A DNA stretch of 64,000 nucleotides from Arsenophonus endosymbiont of Aphis craccivora (GTDB taxonomy: Bacteria; Pseudomonadota; Gammaproteobacteria; Enterobacterales; Enterobacteriaceae). Location of the stretch: assembly GCF_013460135.1 (NCBI RefSeq), contig NZ_CP038155.1, positions 806,001 through 870,000 on the forward strand, read 5' to 3'. This document shows positions 10,792-21,179 of the stretch, piece by piece. Numbering within the stretch: position 1 is the stretch's first letter; the number at the start of each line of letters is the position of its first letter. The notes beneath the pieces are model-generated. The model was not told where the DNA came from. It did no database searches and worked only from the letters and a program-made list of their open reading frames with translations. The translations under genes and the position numbers were made by a program.

Positions 10792-12954
10792 ATGAACGCC
10801 TCATATTTACTTGAAAACTTAAATAATAAGCAACGAGAAGCTGTTGCTGATCCTCGAACGAATATGTTAATACTTGCTGGCGCAGGTAGTGGTAAAACAC
10901 GGGTACTGGTTCATCGAATTGCCTGGTTACTGACGTTTGATAAGGTTTCGCCTTTCTCGATTATGGCGGTGACATTTACCAATAAAGCAGCGGCTGAAAT
11001 GCGTCATCGTATTAATGCGTTATTAGGTAGCGATCAAGGCGGTATGTGGGTAGGAACTTTTCATGGCCTGGCGCATCGTATATTGCGGGCTCACTATTTG
11101 GATGCCAATTTACCGCAAGATTTCCAAATCTTAGATAGTGATGATCAATATCGTTTATTGCGTAGAATTATCAAGGCCATCAATCTGGATGAGAGTAAGT
11201 GGCCACCACGTCAGGCTATGTGGTACATCAATGCAAAAAAAGATGAAGGCTTGCGGCCACAGCATATTGAAAGTTATGGCAATCCAACAGAGGCGACGTG
11301 GCTGCGAGTTTATCAGGCTTATCAGGAAGCGTGTGATCGGGCTGGATTAGTTGATTTTGCTGAACTTTTATTGCGTGCCCATGAAATGTGGCTGAAGAAA
11401 CCGCATATACTACAACATTATCGTGAAAGTTTTACCAATATTCTGGTTGATGAATTTCAAGATACCAACAGTATCCAGTATGCCTGGATACGTATTTTGG
11501 CCGGTGATACTGGCAAGGTGATGATTGTTGGTGATGACGATCAGTCAATTTATGGTTGGCGTGGCGCACAGGTAGAAAATATTCAACGTTTCTTGCAAGA
11601 TTTTCCGGCGGCGGAAACTATTCGGCTAGAACAGAATTATCGTTCGACTAACAATATTTTGCAGTCGGCTAATGCACTGATTGCCAATAATAATAACCGG
11701 TTAGGAAAAAATCTCTGGACAGAAGGGGCTGATGGTGAACCTATTTCGCTTTATTGTGGCTTCAACGAGTTAGATGAAGCGCGTTATGTTGTTAGTCGCA
11801 TTAAACAATTGCATGAGAAAGGTGGCTCTTTAAAGCAGTGCGCAATTCTTTATCGCAGCAATGCACAATCACGAGTGCTTGAAGAAGCCTTATTACAGTC
11901 TTCAATGCCTTATCGTATTTATGGTGGCCAACGCTTTTTTGAGCGACAGGAAATTAAAGATGCGCTCTCTTATTTACGTTTGGTTGCTAACCGTAATGAT
12001 GATGCATCATTTGAGCGAGTTGTTAATACACCAACTCGAGGTATCGGCGAACGAACTTTAGACACTGTTCGTCAGGCCGCGCGTGAAAAACAACTCACGC
12101 TTTGGGAAAGTTGTGAATATTTATTAGCTGAAAAAGTACTTGGAGGTCGGGCGGCCGGGGCGATTGAACGGTTTCTTGAGCTAATTGATGCATTAGCTAA
12201 AGAAACGACGGATATGCCGTTACATGTTCAAACTGATCGCGTGATCCGCGACTCAGGTCTGCGGTCGATGTACCAGCAAGAAAAAGGCGAAAAAGCGCAA
12301 GCGCGGATTGAAAACCTTGAGGAGTTAGTCACTGCTACTCGTCAATTTAGTTATCAAGAAGAAGATCAAGATTTAATGCCACTGCAAGCATTTTTGTCTC
12401 ATGCTGCGTTGGAATCCGGTGAAGGGCAGGCGGAGTTACATCAAGATGCCGTTCAGTTAATGACTCTACATTCGGCAAAAGGTTTAGAATTTCCATTGGT
12501 TTTTATTGTTGGTATGGAAGAAGGTATGTTTCCAAGCCAAAGGAGTGCGGAAGATAGCGGAGGGCTGGCAGAAGAAAGGCGATTGGCTTATGTTGGATTG
12601 ACACGAGCGATGGAGAAATTGACGCTGACTTATGCGGAAAGCCGTCGATTATATGGTAAAGAAGTCTACCATCGTCCTTCGCGTTTTATTTCCGAATTAC
12701 CGACTGAATGTATTGAAGAAGTCCGTTTGCGTGCAACGGTTTCTCGCCCTATTAGTCATCAGCGACTTGGTACCCCAATTAATCGAAATGATAGTGGCTA
12801 TGCATTAGGCCAACGGGTTCGTCATCCTAAGTTTGGTGAAGGAACTATTATTAATTTGGAAGGTGATGGTGAGCGTTGCCGCTTGCAGATAGCTTTTCAG
12901 GGCGAAGGGATCAAATGGTTGGTTGCAGCTTATGCTAAATTAGAGTTGCAATAA
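10792..12954 (+). CDS. uvrD: DNA helicase II (UvrD)
   Basis: 720 residues from the ATG at 10792 (MNASYLLENLNNKQREAV), the E. coli length; an ATG nine bases earlier adds MVT and is less likely. SF1A helicase for nucleotide-excision and mismatch repair. Motifs in order: Walker A GAGSGKT (about 29-35), DEFQDTN (Walker B), GDDDQSIYGWRGA (motif III), LHSAKGLEFPLVF (motif V), LAYVGLTRAMEKL (motif VI). A C-terminal Tudor-like segment follows. Intact, with a possible LexA box upstream. Confidence 0.98.
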   Translation: MNASYLLENLNNKQREAVADPRTNMLILAGAGSGKTRVLVHRIAWLLTFDKVSPFSIMAVTFTNKAAAEMRHRINALLGSDQGGMWVGTFHGLAHRILRAHYLDANLPQDFQILDSDDQYRLLRRIIKAINLDESKWPPRQAMWYINAKKDEGLRPQHIESYGNPTEATWLRVYQAYQEACDRAGLVDFAELLLRAHEMWLKKPHILQHYRESFTNILVDEFQDTNSIQYAWIRILAGDTGKVMIVGDDDQSIYGWRGAQVENIQRFLQDFPAAETIRLEQNYRSTNNILQSANALIANNNNRLGKNLWTEGADGEPISLYCGFNELDEARYVVSRIKQLHEKGGSLKQCAILYRSNAQSRVLEEALLQSSMPYRIYGGQRFFERQEIKDALSYLRLVANRNDDASFERVVNTPTRGIGERTLDTVRQAAREKQLTLWESCEYLLAEKVLGGRAAGAIERFLELIDALAKETTDMPLHVQTDRVIRDSGLRSMYQQEKGEKAQARIENLEELVTATRQFSYQEEDQDLMPLQAFLSHAALESGEGQAELHQDAVQLMTLHSAKGLEFPLVFIVGMEEGMFPSQRSAEDSGGLAEERRLAYVGLTRAMEKLTLTYAESRRLYGKEVYHRPSRFISELPTECIEEVRLRATVSRPISHQRLGTPINRNDSGYALGQRVRHPKFGEGTIINLEGDGERCRLQIAFQGEGIKWLVAAYAKLELQ

Positions 12955-13881
12955 AGAATGCTTGAAGTATGGGAATTTTTGTTACTAATTAACTGGCTAT
13001 TATTTTGCTATTTGGGGTTCTGAAGGAGGCGCCATAATATGCTGCTGGCATTTAAATTAGACAACCACCGTTTGTCTCGCCTTGAGCTTGATGAAGGTGA
13101 AAAACTAACCGATGCGGTATGGGTTGATTTAATGGAGCCTGATGAAAAAGAACGGCAAACAGTGCAAACTGAATTGAAACAATTATTAGTAACCTCATTT
13201 TAATTAACCGATATTGAAGCATCGGCTCGTTTTTTTGAGGATGAGGATGGTTTACATATTCATTCATTTTTTTATTATCAAGATAGTGATGAACATGTTA
13301 GTAATTCGACGGTTGCTTTCACTTTTCGTGATGGCCGTTTATATACCTTACGGGAGAGTGATCTGCCGGCTTTTCGTTTGTATCGTATGCGTTCAAGAAG
13401 TCAAAAGCTGATCGATGCTAATGCTTATGAATTATTTTTAGATTTATTTGAAACCAAAATTGAACAACTTGCTGATGTAATAGAAAATATTTATAGCGTA
13501 TTGGAATCGTTAAGCAGGATTATTTTGGAAGGCAAACAAGGTGATGAACTCGATAGCGCACTTTCTAATTTAGCGGAATAAGAAGATATTGGCTGGAAAG
13601 TGCGGTTGTGTTTGATGGATAGTCAACGAGCATTAAATTTTTTGATCCGCCGAGCAAGATTGCCGGCAGGTCAATTAGAGCAAGCGAGAGACATTTTACG
13701 TGATATTGAATCACTGCTACCTCATAATGAATCACTATTTCAAAAAGTAAATTTTCTTATGCAAGCGGCAATGGGTTTTATTAATATTGAGCAGAGTCGA
13801 ATTATTAAAATTTTCTCCGTTGTTTCTGTGGTCTTTTTACCGCCGACGCTGGTGGCGTCCAGTTACGGTATGAATTTTGAA

Positions 13882-14936
13882 GGCTTTGTTGAATAAATCA
13901 GAATTAGCCGCCAGGATGGCTCCCTCTGCTACAGCTGTTATCCGATCCTGACGCTGTGTGGCATACCCAACAACGTCATACGGTTCAGCGCTTTGACCAT
14001 CGCCATTGCTTCACCTACCTGAGCCTCATAGTCACGCAGCCTCAGATGGCCACCCAGCAAAGTTTTTATGCGGAACATCGCTGTTTCTGCCACTGAACGC
14101 CGGTGATAACCCACTTTCTTTTTCCACATATCATTACTCCTGCTCAGACGCTGATTCGCCACCGCATGGTTACGTTCATGGTACTTGTCCGGCCAGTATT
14201 TCGCTCCGCTTCGCGGCGGGATAAGGGGCCTGATTTTCTTTCTTAGCAACGCGTCGTGGCAGTAACAGGCGTCATAAGCACCGTCTGCTGACACTTCCCT
14301 GATTTTCCGGTGGGTTTGGTTAATCAGGCCCGGCAGTGCCTGCGCATCTGTCGTTCCGCTGAGCGATAAGTCGGCACAGATAATCTCATGATTCACACTG
14401 TCTGCTGCCAGATGAAGCTTGCGCCACACTCTTCGTCTGTCAGCCCCATGCTGCCTGACTTTCCATTCACCTTCGCCAAAGACCTTCAGACCGGTACTGT
14501 CGATGACCAGATGCGAGATTTCACCACGCGTTGGCGTTTTTATGCTGATGTTGACGCTCTTTGCTCGTCTGCTGACCAGCGAGTAGTCCGGACAGCACAG
14601 CGGCAAAGACATGAGTTTAAAAATCGAATCAACGAAGCCCTGTAATGCCCGTAGCGACAGGTTAAACACACGCTTCATCATCAGGACAGTGGTAACAGCC
14701 ATATCGCTGTAGTAAAGCGGCCGGCCACGACCTTCAGGCGAAGAACTGTCAGTCCATCCAGCGATGGCCGACTCATCAAGCCATACCGTCAGGGAACCGC
14801 GTTGTCTGAGTGCCTTGTTGTACGCGGGCCAGTTGGTAATTTTAAACTTTTGCTTTGCCATGGGGACCTGATGTTGAAACGAATTTAGCGATCAGCTCCG
14901 CCAATCACCTAAAAGTTCGATTTATTCAACAAAGCC
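13882..14936 (-). mobile_element. IS903-group element, copy A (in corA)
   Basis: 1055 bp with 18-bp terminal inverted repeats GGCTTTGTTGAATAAATC. It is flanked by a perfect 9-bp target duplication AATTTTGAA (13873-13881 and 14937-14945). The ends, duplication size and 307-aa transposase are those of IS903 (IS5 family). A simple insertion in corA. Confidence 0.97.
13938..14861 (-). CDS. IS903-group transposase, copy A
   Basis: 307 residues, intact. DDE residues are D121 (VIDSTG), D193 (ADGAYD) and E259 (AETAMF). It differs from most other copies by Asn at 157. The long frames on the opposite strand inside it recur in every copy and are shadows. Confidence 0.96.
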   Translation of the reverse strand: MAKQKFKITNWPAYNKALRQRGSLTVWLDESAIAGWTDSSSPEGRGRPLYYSDMAVTTVLMMKRVFNLSLRALQGFVDSIFKLMSLPLCCPDYSLVSRRAKSVNISIKTPTRGEISHLVIDSTGLKVFGEGEWKVRQHGADRRRVWRKLHLAADSVNHEIICADLSLSGTTDAQALPGLINQTHRKIREVSADGAYDACYCHDALLRKKIRPLIPPRSGAKYWPDKYHERNHAVANQRLSRSNDMWKKKVGYHRRSVAETAMFRIKTLLGGHLRLRDYEAQVGEAMAMVKALNRMTLLGMPHSVRIG

Positions 14937-15173
14937 AATTTTGAATTTATGCCTGAATTAGGCTGGCGTTTTGGCTATCCGGCAGCAATTATATTGATGA
15001 TTATTGCCGGGCTGGCACCTTATCTTTATTTTAAACGTAAGAATTGGCTTTGAATTTATCAGATAAATAAAGATAACTTGAGTAAAGTAGAAAGGCCAGC
15101 TTAATAACATAAGCTTCATATAGCGTTTATTTAAAATAGATTTTTATTATGGTCTTAGCTTGATTATTTATAT

Positions 15174-15639
15174 TTAACCCATGAAACAAGTGGCTATGCC
15201 TGTTGCGATATGTTTATTTTCGTTATTATGCAATTCGGCCCGGTCAACAGAAATCTTATTACCAGTGCGAATGATTTTTCCATTTGCAATAAATTTTTTA
15301 CCACGACCTGGACGCAAGTAATTATATTTAAATTGATGGTCGCAAAGGCTGATAAACGGTATTTGAGCGCTTCTTTTGACAATGAAGTTATTCGACTTAA
15401 TGCATTACAAAAGCAAATTACACTGCTAGCAACATCTAACACTTCAGCAATTGCACCACCATGTAGGATTTGTTGTTCAAAGTTTCCTATCAATTGTGAG
15501 TTGTTGTTAAAAATTAACTTGATCTGGGTGTTATCAAAGAATAACAACTCAAGACCTAATAATTGGTTGAATTGCATTTGAAGATATTTTCCAATTATAG
15601 TTTCTGTGCATCGTCCAATGTAAGGGCAGGCTTATTCAT
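15174..15639 (-). pseudogene. yigI: YigI, thioesterase-like protein, frameshifted twice
   Basis: Reading from the ATG at 15639 gives MNKPALTLDDAQKL and then a TAA. Shifting frame there yields IGKYLQMQFNQLLGLEL, with the hot-dog thioesterase motif ILHGGAIAEVLDVA. Near 15320 the frame shifts again to YLRPGRGKKFIANGK, ending GIATCFMG at 15174. This matches YigI (PaaI-like thioesterase, about 155 residues) along its whole length. Two single-base losses account for everything seen. Neighbours expected in E. coli (yigFG, rarD, pldA) are absent. Confidence 0.88.
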
Positions 15640-16201
15640 AAATATTCTCTTAATTATTAGATATTATGTTAATCAACGATTGTTATTATGCAAAGGTTGG
15701 CAATTTTTCTATGATTATGCTTTATGAATAGGTAAAAATAAATGGTTATTTGGCATAATAAATAGTGACTTTTTTCTTCTAACCTCTTTATTTTATAGCG
15801 GAAATTAATAGGATGCTGTAATTCTTATCAGAGTCAGGTAGCATATATTTATTTACCGCTTTTTATCAAAATTGATTAGTCACGTTTATTAAGGATACCA
15901 GTGTCTACTGCGGAAATTATCAATATTACATCCCCGGCTCGGCAAGTGTTACAGCAGATTTTTGGTTATCAGCAATTTCGGCCAGGCCAAGAACAAATTA
16001 TTAATACTATACTTACAAATCAAGATTGTTTGGTCGTTATGCCAACCGGCGGAGGAAAATCTCTCTGTTATCAAATACCCGCTTTAATTTTACCTGGCTT
16101 AACCATAGTAGTGTCTCCACTGATTTCATTAATGAAAGATCAAGTTGATTAGCTTTCTCAGTATGGTATTGAAGCCAGTTATCTTAATTCAAGCCAAACC
16201 G

Positions 16202-17256
16202 GGCTTTGTTGAATAAATCGAACTTTTAGGTGATTGGCGAAGCTGATCGCTAAATTCGTTTCAACATCAGGTCCCCATGGCAAAGCAAAAGTTTAAAATT
16301 ACCAACTGGCCCGCGTACAACAAGGCACTCAGACAACGCGGTTCCCTGACGGTCTGGCTTGATGAGTCGGCCATCGCTGGATGGACTGACAGTTCTTCGC
16401 CTGAAGGTCGTGGCCGGCCGCTTTACTACAGCGATATGGCTGTTACCACTGTCCTGATGATGAAGCGTGTGTTTAACCTGTCGCTCCGGGCATTACAGGG
16501 CTTCGTTGATTCGATTTTTAAACTCATGTCTTTGCCGCTGTGCTGTCCGGACTACTCGCTGGTCAGCAGACGAGCAAAGAGCGTCAACATCAGCATAAAA
16601 ACGCCAACGCGTGGTGAAATCTCGCATCTGGTCATCGACAGTACCGGTCTGAAGGTCTTTGGCGAAGGTGAATGGAAAGTCAGGCAGCATGGGGCTGACA
16701 GACGAAGAGTGTGGCGCAAGCTTCATCTGGCAGCAGACAGTGTGAATCATGAGATTATCTGTGCCGACTTATCGCTCAGCGGAACGACAGATGCGCAGGC
16801 ACTGCCGGGCCTGATTAACCAAAACCACCGGAAAATCAGGGAAGTGTCAGCAGACGGTGCTTATGACGCCTATTACTGCCAAGATGCGTTGCTAAGAAAG
16901 AAAATCAGGCCCCTTATCCCGCCGCGAAGCGGAGCGAAATACTGGCCGGACAAGTACCATGAACGTAACCATGCGGTGGCGAATCAGCGTCTGAGCAGGA
17001 GTAATGATATGTGGAAAAAGAAAGTGGGTTATCAACGGCGTTCAGTGGCAGAAACAGCGATGTTCCGCATAAAAACTTTGCTGGGTGGCCATCTGAGGCT
17101 GCGTGACTATGAGGCTCAGGTAGGTGAAGCAATGGCGATGGTCAAAGCGCTGAACCGTATGACGTTGTTGGGTATGCCACACAGCGTCAGGATCGGATAA
17201 CAGCTGTAGCAGAGGGAGCCATCCTGGCGGCTAATTCTGATTTATTCAACAAAGCC
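16202..17256 (+). mobile_element. IS903-group element, copy B (in recQ)
   Basis: 1055 bp, same termini as copy A. Perfect 9-bp duplication GCCAAACCG at 16193-16201 and 17257-17265, so a simple insertion. It has one base change in the left-end leader (GGCGAAGC where the other copies read GGCGGAGC). Confidence 0.97.
16277..17200 (+). CDS. IS903-group transposase, copy B
   Basis: 307 residues, intact with D121/D193/E259. It carries Asn157 (shared only with copy A), Asn183, Tyr199, Gln202 and Gln253; the last is shared with copy E. It is the most diverged of the forward copies. Confidence 0.96.
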   Translation: MAKQKFKITNWPAYNKALRQRGSLTVWLDESAIAGWTDSSSPEGRGRPLYYSDMAVTTVLMMKRVFNLSLRALQGFVDSIFKLMSLPLCCPDYSLVSRRAKSVNISIKTPTRGEISHLVIDSTGLKVFGEGEWKVRQHGADRRRVWRKLHLAADSVNHEIICADLSLSGTTDAQALPGLINQNHRKIREVSADGAYDAYYCQDALLRKKIRPLIPPRSGAKYWPDKYHERNHAVANQRLSRSNDMWKKKVGYQRRSVAETAMFRIKTLLGGHLRLRDYEAQVGEAMAMVKALNRMTLLGMPHSVRIG

Positions 17257-18805
17257 GCCAAACCGGGCAACAGCAAAAGCAGGTAATTGAGCATTGTCGG
17301 CAAGGCAACATAAAATTACTTTATATTGCCCCAGAGCGGTTGGTTATGGATAATTTTCTTGATCAATTGTCGAAATTAAATCCGGTTTTATTGGCTGTCG
17401 ATGAAGCTTATTGTATTTCACAGTGGGGACATGATTTTCGCCCTGAATATCGAGTATTAGGGCAATTGCGGCGTCGTTTTCCAAAGTTACCAGTTATTGC
17501 CTTAACGGCTACTGCCGATCAAACAACGCGTAATGATATTATTGACGGGCTTGAACTGTGTGAACCACTTGTCCATATCAGTAGCTTCGATCGACCTAAT
17601 ATTCGTTATACTTTAGTAGAAAAATACAAGCCTCTTGATCAGCTTTGGTTTTTTATTAAAGGACAAAAGGGTAACAGCGGTATTGTTTATTGCAATAGCC
17701 GTAGTAAAGTTGAAGAGACAGCTGAGCGATTGTATAAACGGGGTTTGAGTGCGGCGGCCTATCATGCGGGTCTTGATAATACACAACGCGCAAAAGTACA
17801 GGATGCTTTTCAAAAAGATGACTTTCAAGTGGTGGTTGCAACGGTGGCATTTGGTATGGGAATTAATAAATCTAATGTCCGTTTTGTCGTCCATTTTGAT
17901 ATTACCCGTAATATAGAATCTTATTATCAAGAAACCGGTAGAGCTGGACGCGATGGCTTAGCTGCAGAAGCCATTTTATTTTATGATCCCGCTGATTTAT
18001 CTTGGTTGCGTCGTTGTTTGGCGGAAAAGCCTGCCGGAAAATTACAAGAGATTGAGCGGCATAAAATAAATGCCATGAGTGCTTTTGCCGAGACACAAAC
18101 CTGTCGCAGTCTAGTATTGTTAAATTATTTTGGTGAAAATCGGCAGCAACCTGGTGGTAACTGCGATATCTGTTTAGATCCACCGAAACGGTATGATGGC
18201 CTAATTGATGCTCAGAAAGTACTTTCTTGTATTTATCTGACAGGGCAGCGTTTTGGTATCGGCTATATTGTTGACATTTTGCGCGGCGCAAATCATCAAC
18301 GTATACGTGAATTTGATCATGATAAGTTGCCAGTTTATGGCTTGGGTAAAGAACAGAGTCATGAGCATTTGGTGAGTGTGTGTCGGCAACTTATTCATAT
18401 GGGTTTAGTGAACCAAAATATTGCTCATTTTTCAGCATTACAATTGACAGAAGCAGCTAGGCCGATATTGCGATGCGAGGTACCATTACAATTGGCTGTT
18501 GCTAGAGTTTTATCGAAAAAAAGCCGTAATCAGCAAAATAAAAACTACCAAGGTCATTATGATAAAAAATTATTTGCTAAATTACGTCAATTAAGAAAAG
18601 TGATTGCTAATGAAGAAAATATTCCACCTTTTGTGGTTTTTAACGATGCCACTTTAATAGAGATGGCGGAGCGATGCCCTGTCGGGCCGAATGAACTACT
18701 GTTGATTAATGGTGTAGGTCAAAGAAAATTAGCACGATTTGGTGAGGCATTTATGACATTGATTCGCGATCATCTGGCAGATTTTGAATGAGTTTAGGAG
18801 TAATT

Positions 18806-19801
18806 ATGACGCCTGACATGCTAAAAGCGAGTTGGCTGACACGTGAATCTCAGTTTTTAGCGTTTGCTAATGGTCCGCTTTTAGATTTTTGGAAGATGCA
18901 TGATGAAGCAGAATTTATTGGCGTTGATAATATTCCTATTCGTTATGTAAAAATTTGTTCTGCTCAGCATGATAAAGCGATTGTTATTTTGCCAGGGCGT
19001 AGTGAAAGCTATGTAAAATATCCTGAAGTCGCTTATGATCTTTATCATCTTGGTTATGATATTTTTATCATAGATCATCGTGGACAAGGCCTTTCGGGAA
19101 GAATGTTGGCCGATCCGCAAAAGGGGCACGTCGAAAAATTTACTGATTATATTGATGATTTTGAATCTTTTATTTCTCTTGAGATCAAGTCACGACACTA
19201 TTCACGTTGTTATGCACTATCCCATTCAATGGGAGGGGCTATTCTTGCGGGTTATTTGCTGAGAGATAGTCTGACATTTAATGCTGCGGTTTTATGTGCT
19301 CCAATGATAGGCATTAATTTACCGGTTTCACGTTGGTTGGCACATTTTATCATTCAATGTGCTGAGGCGAGATCCAACACCCGTGATGATTATGCAGTAT
19401 CAACCGGTAAATGGCAGCCATTACCCTTTATTATTAATGTATTGACCCATAGTTATGAACGTTATCGGCGTTATTTACGTTATTATGCCGATTATCCTGA
19501 ATTACGTCTTGGTGGTCCAACTTATCATTGGATTGGGGAGAGTCTGCAGTTTGGTGATAGCTTAATTGAAAAAGCGGCAGATATTGCGGTTCCGCTGATG
19601 GTATTAGAAGCGAGTGAAGATAAGGTCGTTAGTAATCGGGACATCCAGAGATTTTGTGTCGCTCGGCAAAAAATGCAGATGGGAAGAGAGGAAAAGCTAC
19701 CTTTAATTATTGAAGGAGCAGACCATGAAATATTATTTGAAAACGATGCATTACGTGCTATGGCACTTAATGCAATTTTTGATTTTTTTGATCAACATTG
19801 A
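18806..19801 (+). CDS. pldB: Lysophospholipase L2
   Basis: 331 residues from the ATG at 18806, which has TAGGAG five bases upstream. An earlier ATG at 18788 overlaps the recQ stop and lacks such a site. Alpha/beta-hydrolase fold: ILPGRSESYVKYPE, IDHRGQGLSGRML, the nucleophile elbow SHSMGGA, VLEASEDKVVSNRD (acid) and EGADHEILFE (His). It hydrolyses lysophospholipids at the inner membrane in E. coli. It follows the recQ remnant and precedes yigL, the standard order minus rhtB/rhtC. Confidence 0.94.
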   Translation: MTPDMLKASWLTRESQFLAFANGPLLDFWKMHDEAEFIGVDNIPIRYVKICSAQHDKAIVILPGRSESYVKYPEVAYDLYHLGYDIFIIDHRGQGLSGRMLADPQKGHVEKFTDYIDDFESFISLEIKSRHYSRCYALSHSMGGAILAGYLLRDSLTFNAAVLCAPMIGINLPVSRWLAHFIIQCAEARSNTRDDYAVSTGKWQPLPFIINVLTHSYERYRRYLRYYADYPELRLGGPTYHWIGESLQFGDSLIEKAADIAVPLMVLEASEDKVVSNRDIQRFCVARQKMQMGREEKLPLIIEGADHEILFENDALRAMALNAIFDFFDQH

Positions 19802-19818
19802 TTAACCAAGGAAAAACA

Positions 19819-20124
19819 ATGACGTATTCTGTTGTTGCTTCAGATTTAGATGGTACTTTACTGTCTCCTGACCACACTTTACCCCTTTATACAAAAGAAA
19901 CGTTAAAATTATTAGCAGAAAAAAATATTCATTTCATTTTTGCTACGGGTCGCCACTATATTGATGTTGATCAGATCCGTAATGGGTTAGGGATTAATGC
20001 TTATATGATTACATCTAATGGCGCTAGGGTACATAACACCAATGGAGAGCTGATTTTAACGCATAATCTTGATCCTGATATTGTTCATGAGCTCTGTTTA
20101 ATGGAGTTTGATCATCCAAATATT
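19819..20124 (+). pseudogene. yigL: YigL, HAD-type sugar/pyridoxal phosphatase, 3' truncated
   Basis: The ATG at 19819 gives MTYSVVASDLDGTLLSPDHTL with HAD motif I (DLDGT) and motif II (TSNGARVHN). After 102 codons the gene runs into an IS copy and never resumes; the sequence beyond the IS is unrelated. About 60 percent of the roughly 266-residue protein, including motifs III and IV, is gone. The lack of a target duplication means the rest was lost by recombination at the IS, not by a simple insertion. Confidence 0.93.
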
Positions 20125-21179
20125 GGCTTTGTTGAATAAATCGAACTTTTAGGTGATTGGCGGAGCTGATCGCTAAATTCGTTTCAACATCAGGTCCCCA
20201 TGGCAAAGCAAAAGTTTAAAATTACCAACTGGCCCGCGTACAACAAGGCACTCAGACAACGCGGTTCCCTGACGGTCTGGCTTGATGAGTCGGCCATCGC
20301 TGGATGGACTGACAGTTCTTCGCCTGAAGGTCGTGGCCGGCCGCTTTACTACAGCGATATGGCTGTTACCACTGTCCTGATGATGAAGCGTGTGTTTAAC
20401 CTGTCGCTCCGGGCATTACAGGGCTTCGTTGATTCGATTTTTAAACTCATGTCTTTGCCGCTGTGCTGTCCGGACTACTCGCTGGTCAGCAGACGAGCAA
20501 AGAGCGTCAACATCAGCATAAAAACGCCAACGCGTGGTGAAATCTCGCATCTGGTCATCGACAGTACCGGTCTGAAGGTCTTTGGCGAAGGTGAATGGAA
20601 AGTCAGGCAGCATGGGGCTGACAGACGAAGAGTGTGGCGCAAGCTTCATCTGGCAGCAGACAGTGTGACTCATGAGATTATCTGTGCCGACTTATCGCTC
20701 AGCGGAACGACAGATGCGCAGGCACTGCCGGGCCTGATTAACCAAACCCACCGGAAAATCAGGGAAGTGTTAGCAGACGGTGCTTATGACGCCTGTTACT
20801 GCCAAGACGCGTTGCTAAGAAAGAAAATCAGGCCCCTTATCCCGCCGCGAAGCGGAGCGAAATACTGGCCGGACAAGTACCATGAACGTAACCATGCGGT
20901 GGCGAATCAGCGTCTGAGCAGGAGTAATGATATGTGGAAAAAGAAAGTGGGTTATCACCGGCGTTCAGTGGCAGAAACAGCGATGTTCCGCATAAAAACT
21001 TTGCTGGGTGGCCATCTGAGGCTGCGTGACTATGAGGCTCAGGTAGGTGAAGCAATGGCGATGGTCAAAGCGCTGAACCGTATGACGTTGTTGGGTATGC
21101 CACACAGCGTCAGGATCGGATAACAGCTGTAGCAGAGGGAGCCATCCTGTCGGCTAATTCTGATTTATTCAACAAAGCC
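20125..21179 (+). mobile_element. IS903-group element, copy C (yigL/chaperone junction)
   Basis: 1055 bp with complete ends but unlike flanks: CCAAATATT on the left and TATTTTCTT on the right, so no target duplication. Left flank is yigL; right flank is a fimbrial chaperone cut in mid-gene. It marks a deletion or rearrangement breakpoint. The 3' end has CCTGTCGG, the variant seen only in the duplication-less copies. Confidence 0.96.
20200..21123 (+). CDS. IS903-group transposase, copy C
   Basis: 307 residues, DDE triad intact. Private change Leu191 (two residues before catalytic D193), and Gln202 shared with copy B. Thr157, as in copies D, E and F. Confidence 0.95.
   Translation: MAKQKFKITNWPAYNKALRQRGSLTVWLDESAIAGWTDSSSPEGRGRPLYYSDMAVTTVLMMKRVFNLSLRALQGFVDSIFKLMSLPLCCPDYSLVSRRAKSVNISIKTPTRGEISHLVIDSTGLKVFGEGEWKVRQHGADRRRVWRKLHLAADSVTHEIICADLSLSGTTDAQALPGLINQTHRKIREVLADGAYDACYCQDALLRKKIRPLIPPRSGAKYWPDKYHERNHAVANQRLSRSNDMWKKKVGYHRRSVAETAMFRIKTLLGGHLRLRDYEAQVGEAMAMVKALNRMTLLGMPHSVRIG

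Larger units (their letters stand above)
13039..15053 (+). pseudogene. corA: CorA magnesium transporter, broken by two stops and an IS
   Basis: The ATG at 13039 follows a strong AAGGAGG. Frame 1 then reads as CorA ([44 protein letters not shown]). In-frame TAA codons interrupt it at 13201-13203 (codon 55, in the position of Glu) and 13579-13581 (codon 181). The pore-signature region GMN is followed after a few bases by an IS903-group insertion (13882-14936, duplication AATTTTGAA). The last helix and the family C-terminus ([10 protein letters not shown], stop 15051-15053) resume beyond it. With the IS and one duplication removed the frame is continuous apart from the two stops. CorA is the main magnesium channel, so Mg uptake must rely on another system. 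Confidence 0.95.
15901..18791 (+). pseudogene. recQ: RecQ ATP-dependent DNA helicase, nonsense plus IS insertion
   Basis: Starts with GTG at 15901, as relatives do. The first 83 codons carry Walker A ([15 protein letters not shown]) and end at a TAG (16150-16152) in the position of a Gln. The frame continues for 16 codons into an IS copy (16202-17256, duplication GCCAAACCG) and resumes beyond it to the natural stop at 18791. The distal part holds helicase lobe 2 ([13 protein letters not shown]), the zinc/winged-helix RQC region ([21 protein letters not shown]) and the HRDC domain. The Walker B box reads DEAY instead of DEAH, a change expected to impair ATP hydrolysis. A 483-codon frame remains open (17340-18791) but lacks the ATP-binding loop. 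Confidence 0.95.

Noticed and set aside
14388..14645. 85- and 72-residue frames antisense to each transposase, repeated in all six IS copies
   Set aside because: They mirror the transposase codons on the other strand, have no ribosome site and appear only because the element is repeated.
15210..15581. 123-codon plus-strand frame opposite yigI
   Set aside because: The minus strand carries a clear YigI sequence with conserved motifs; the plus frame has no recognisable protein character.
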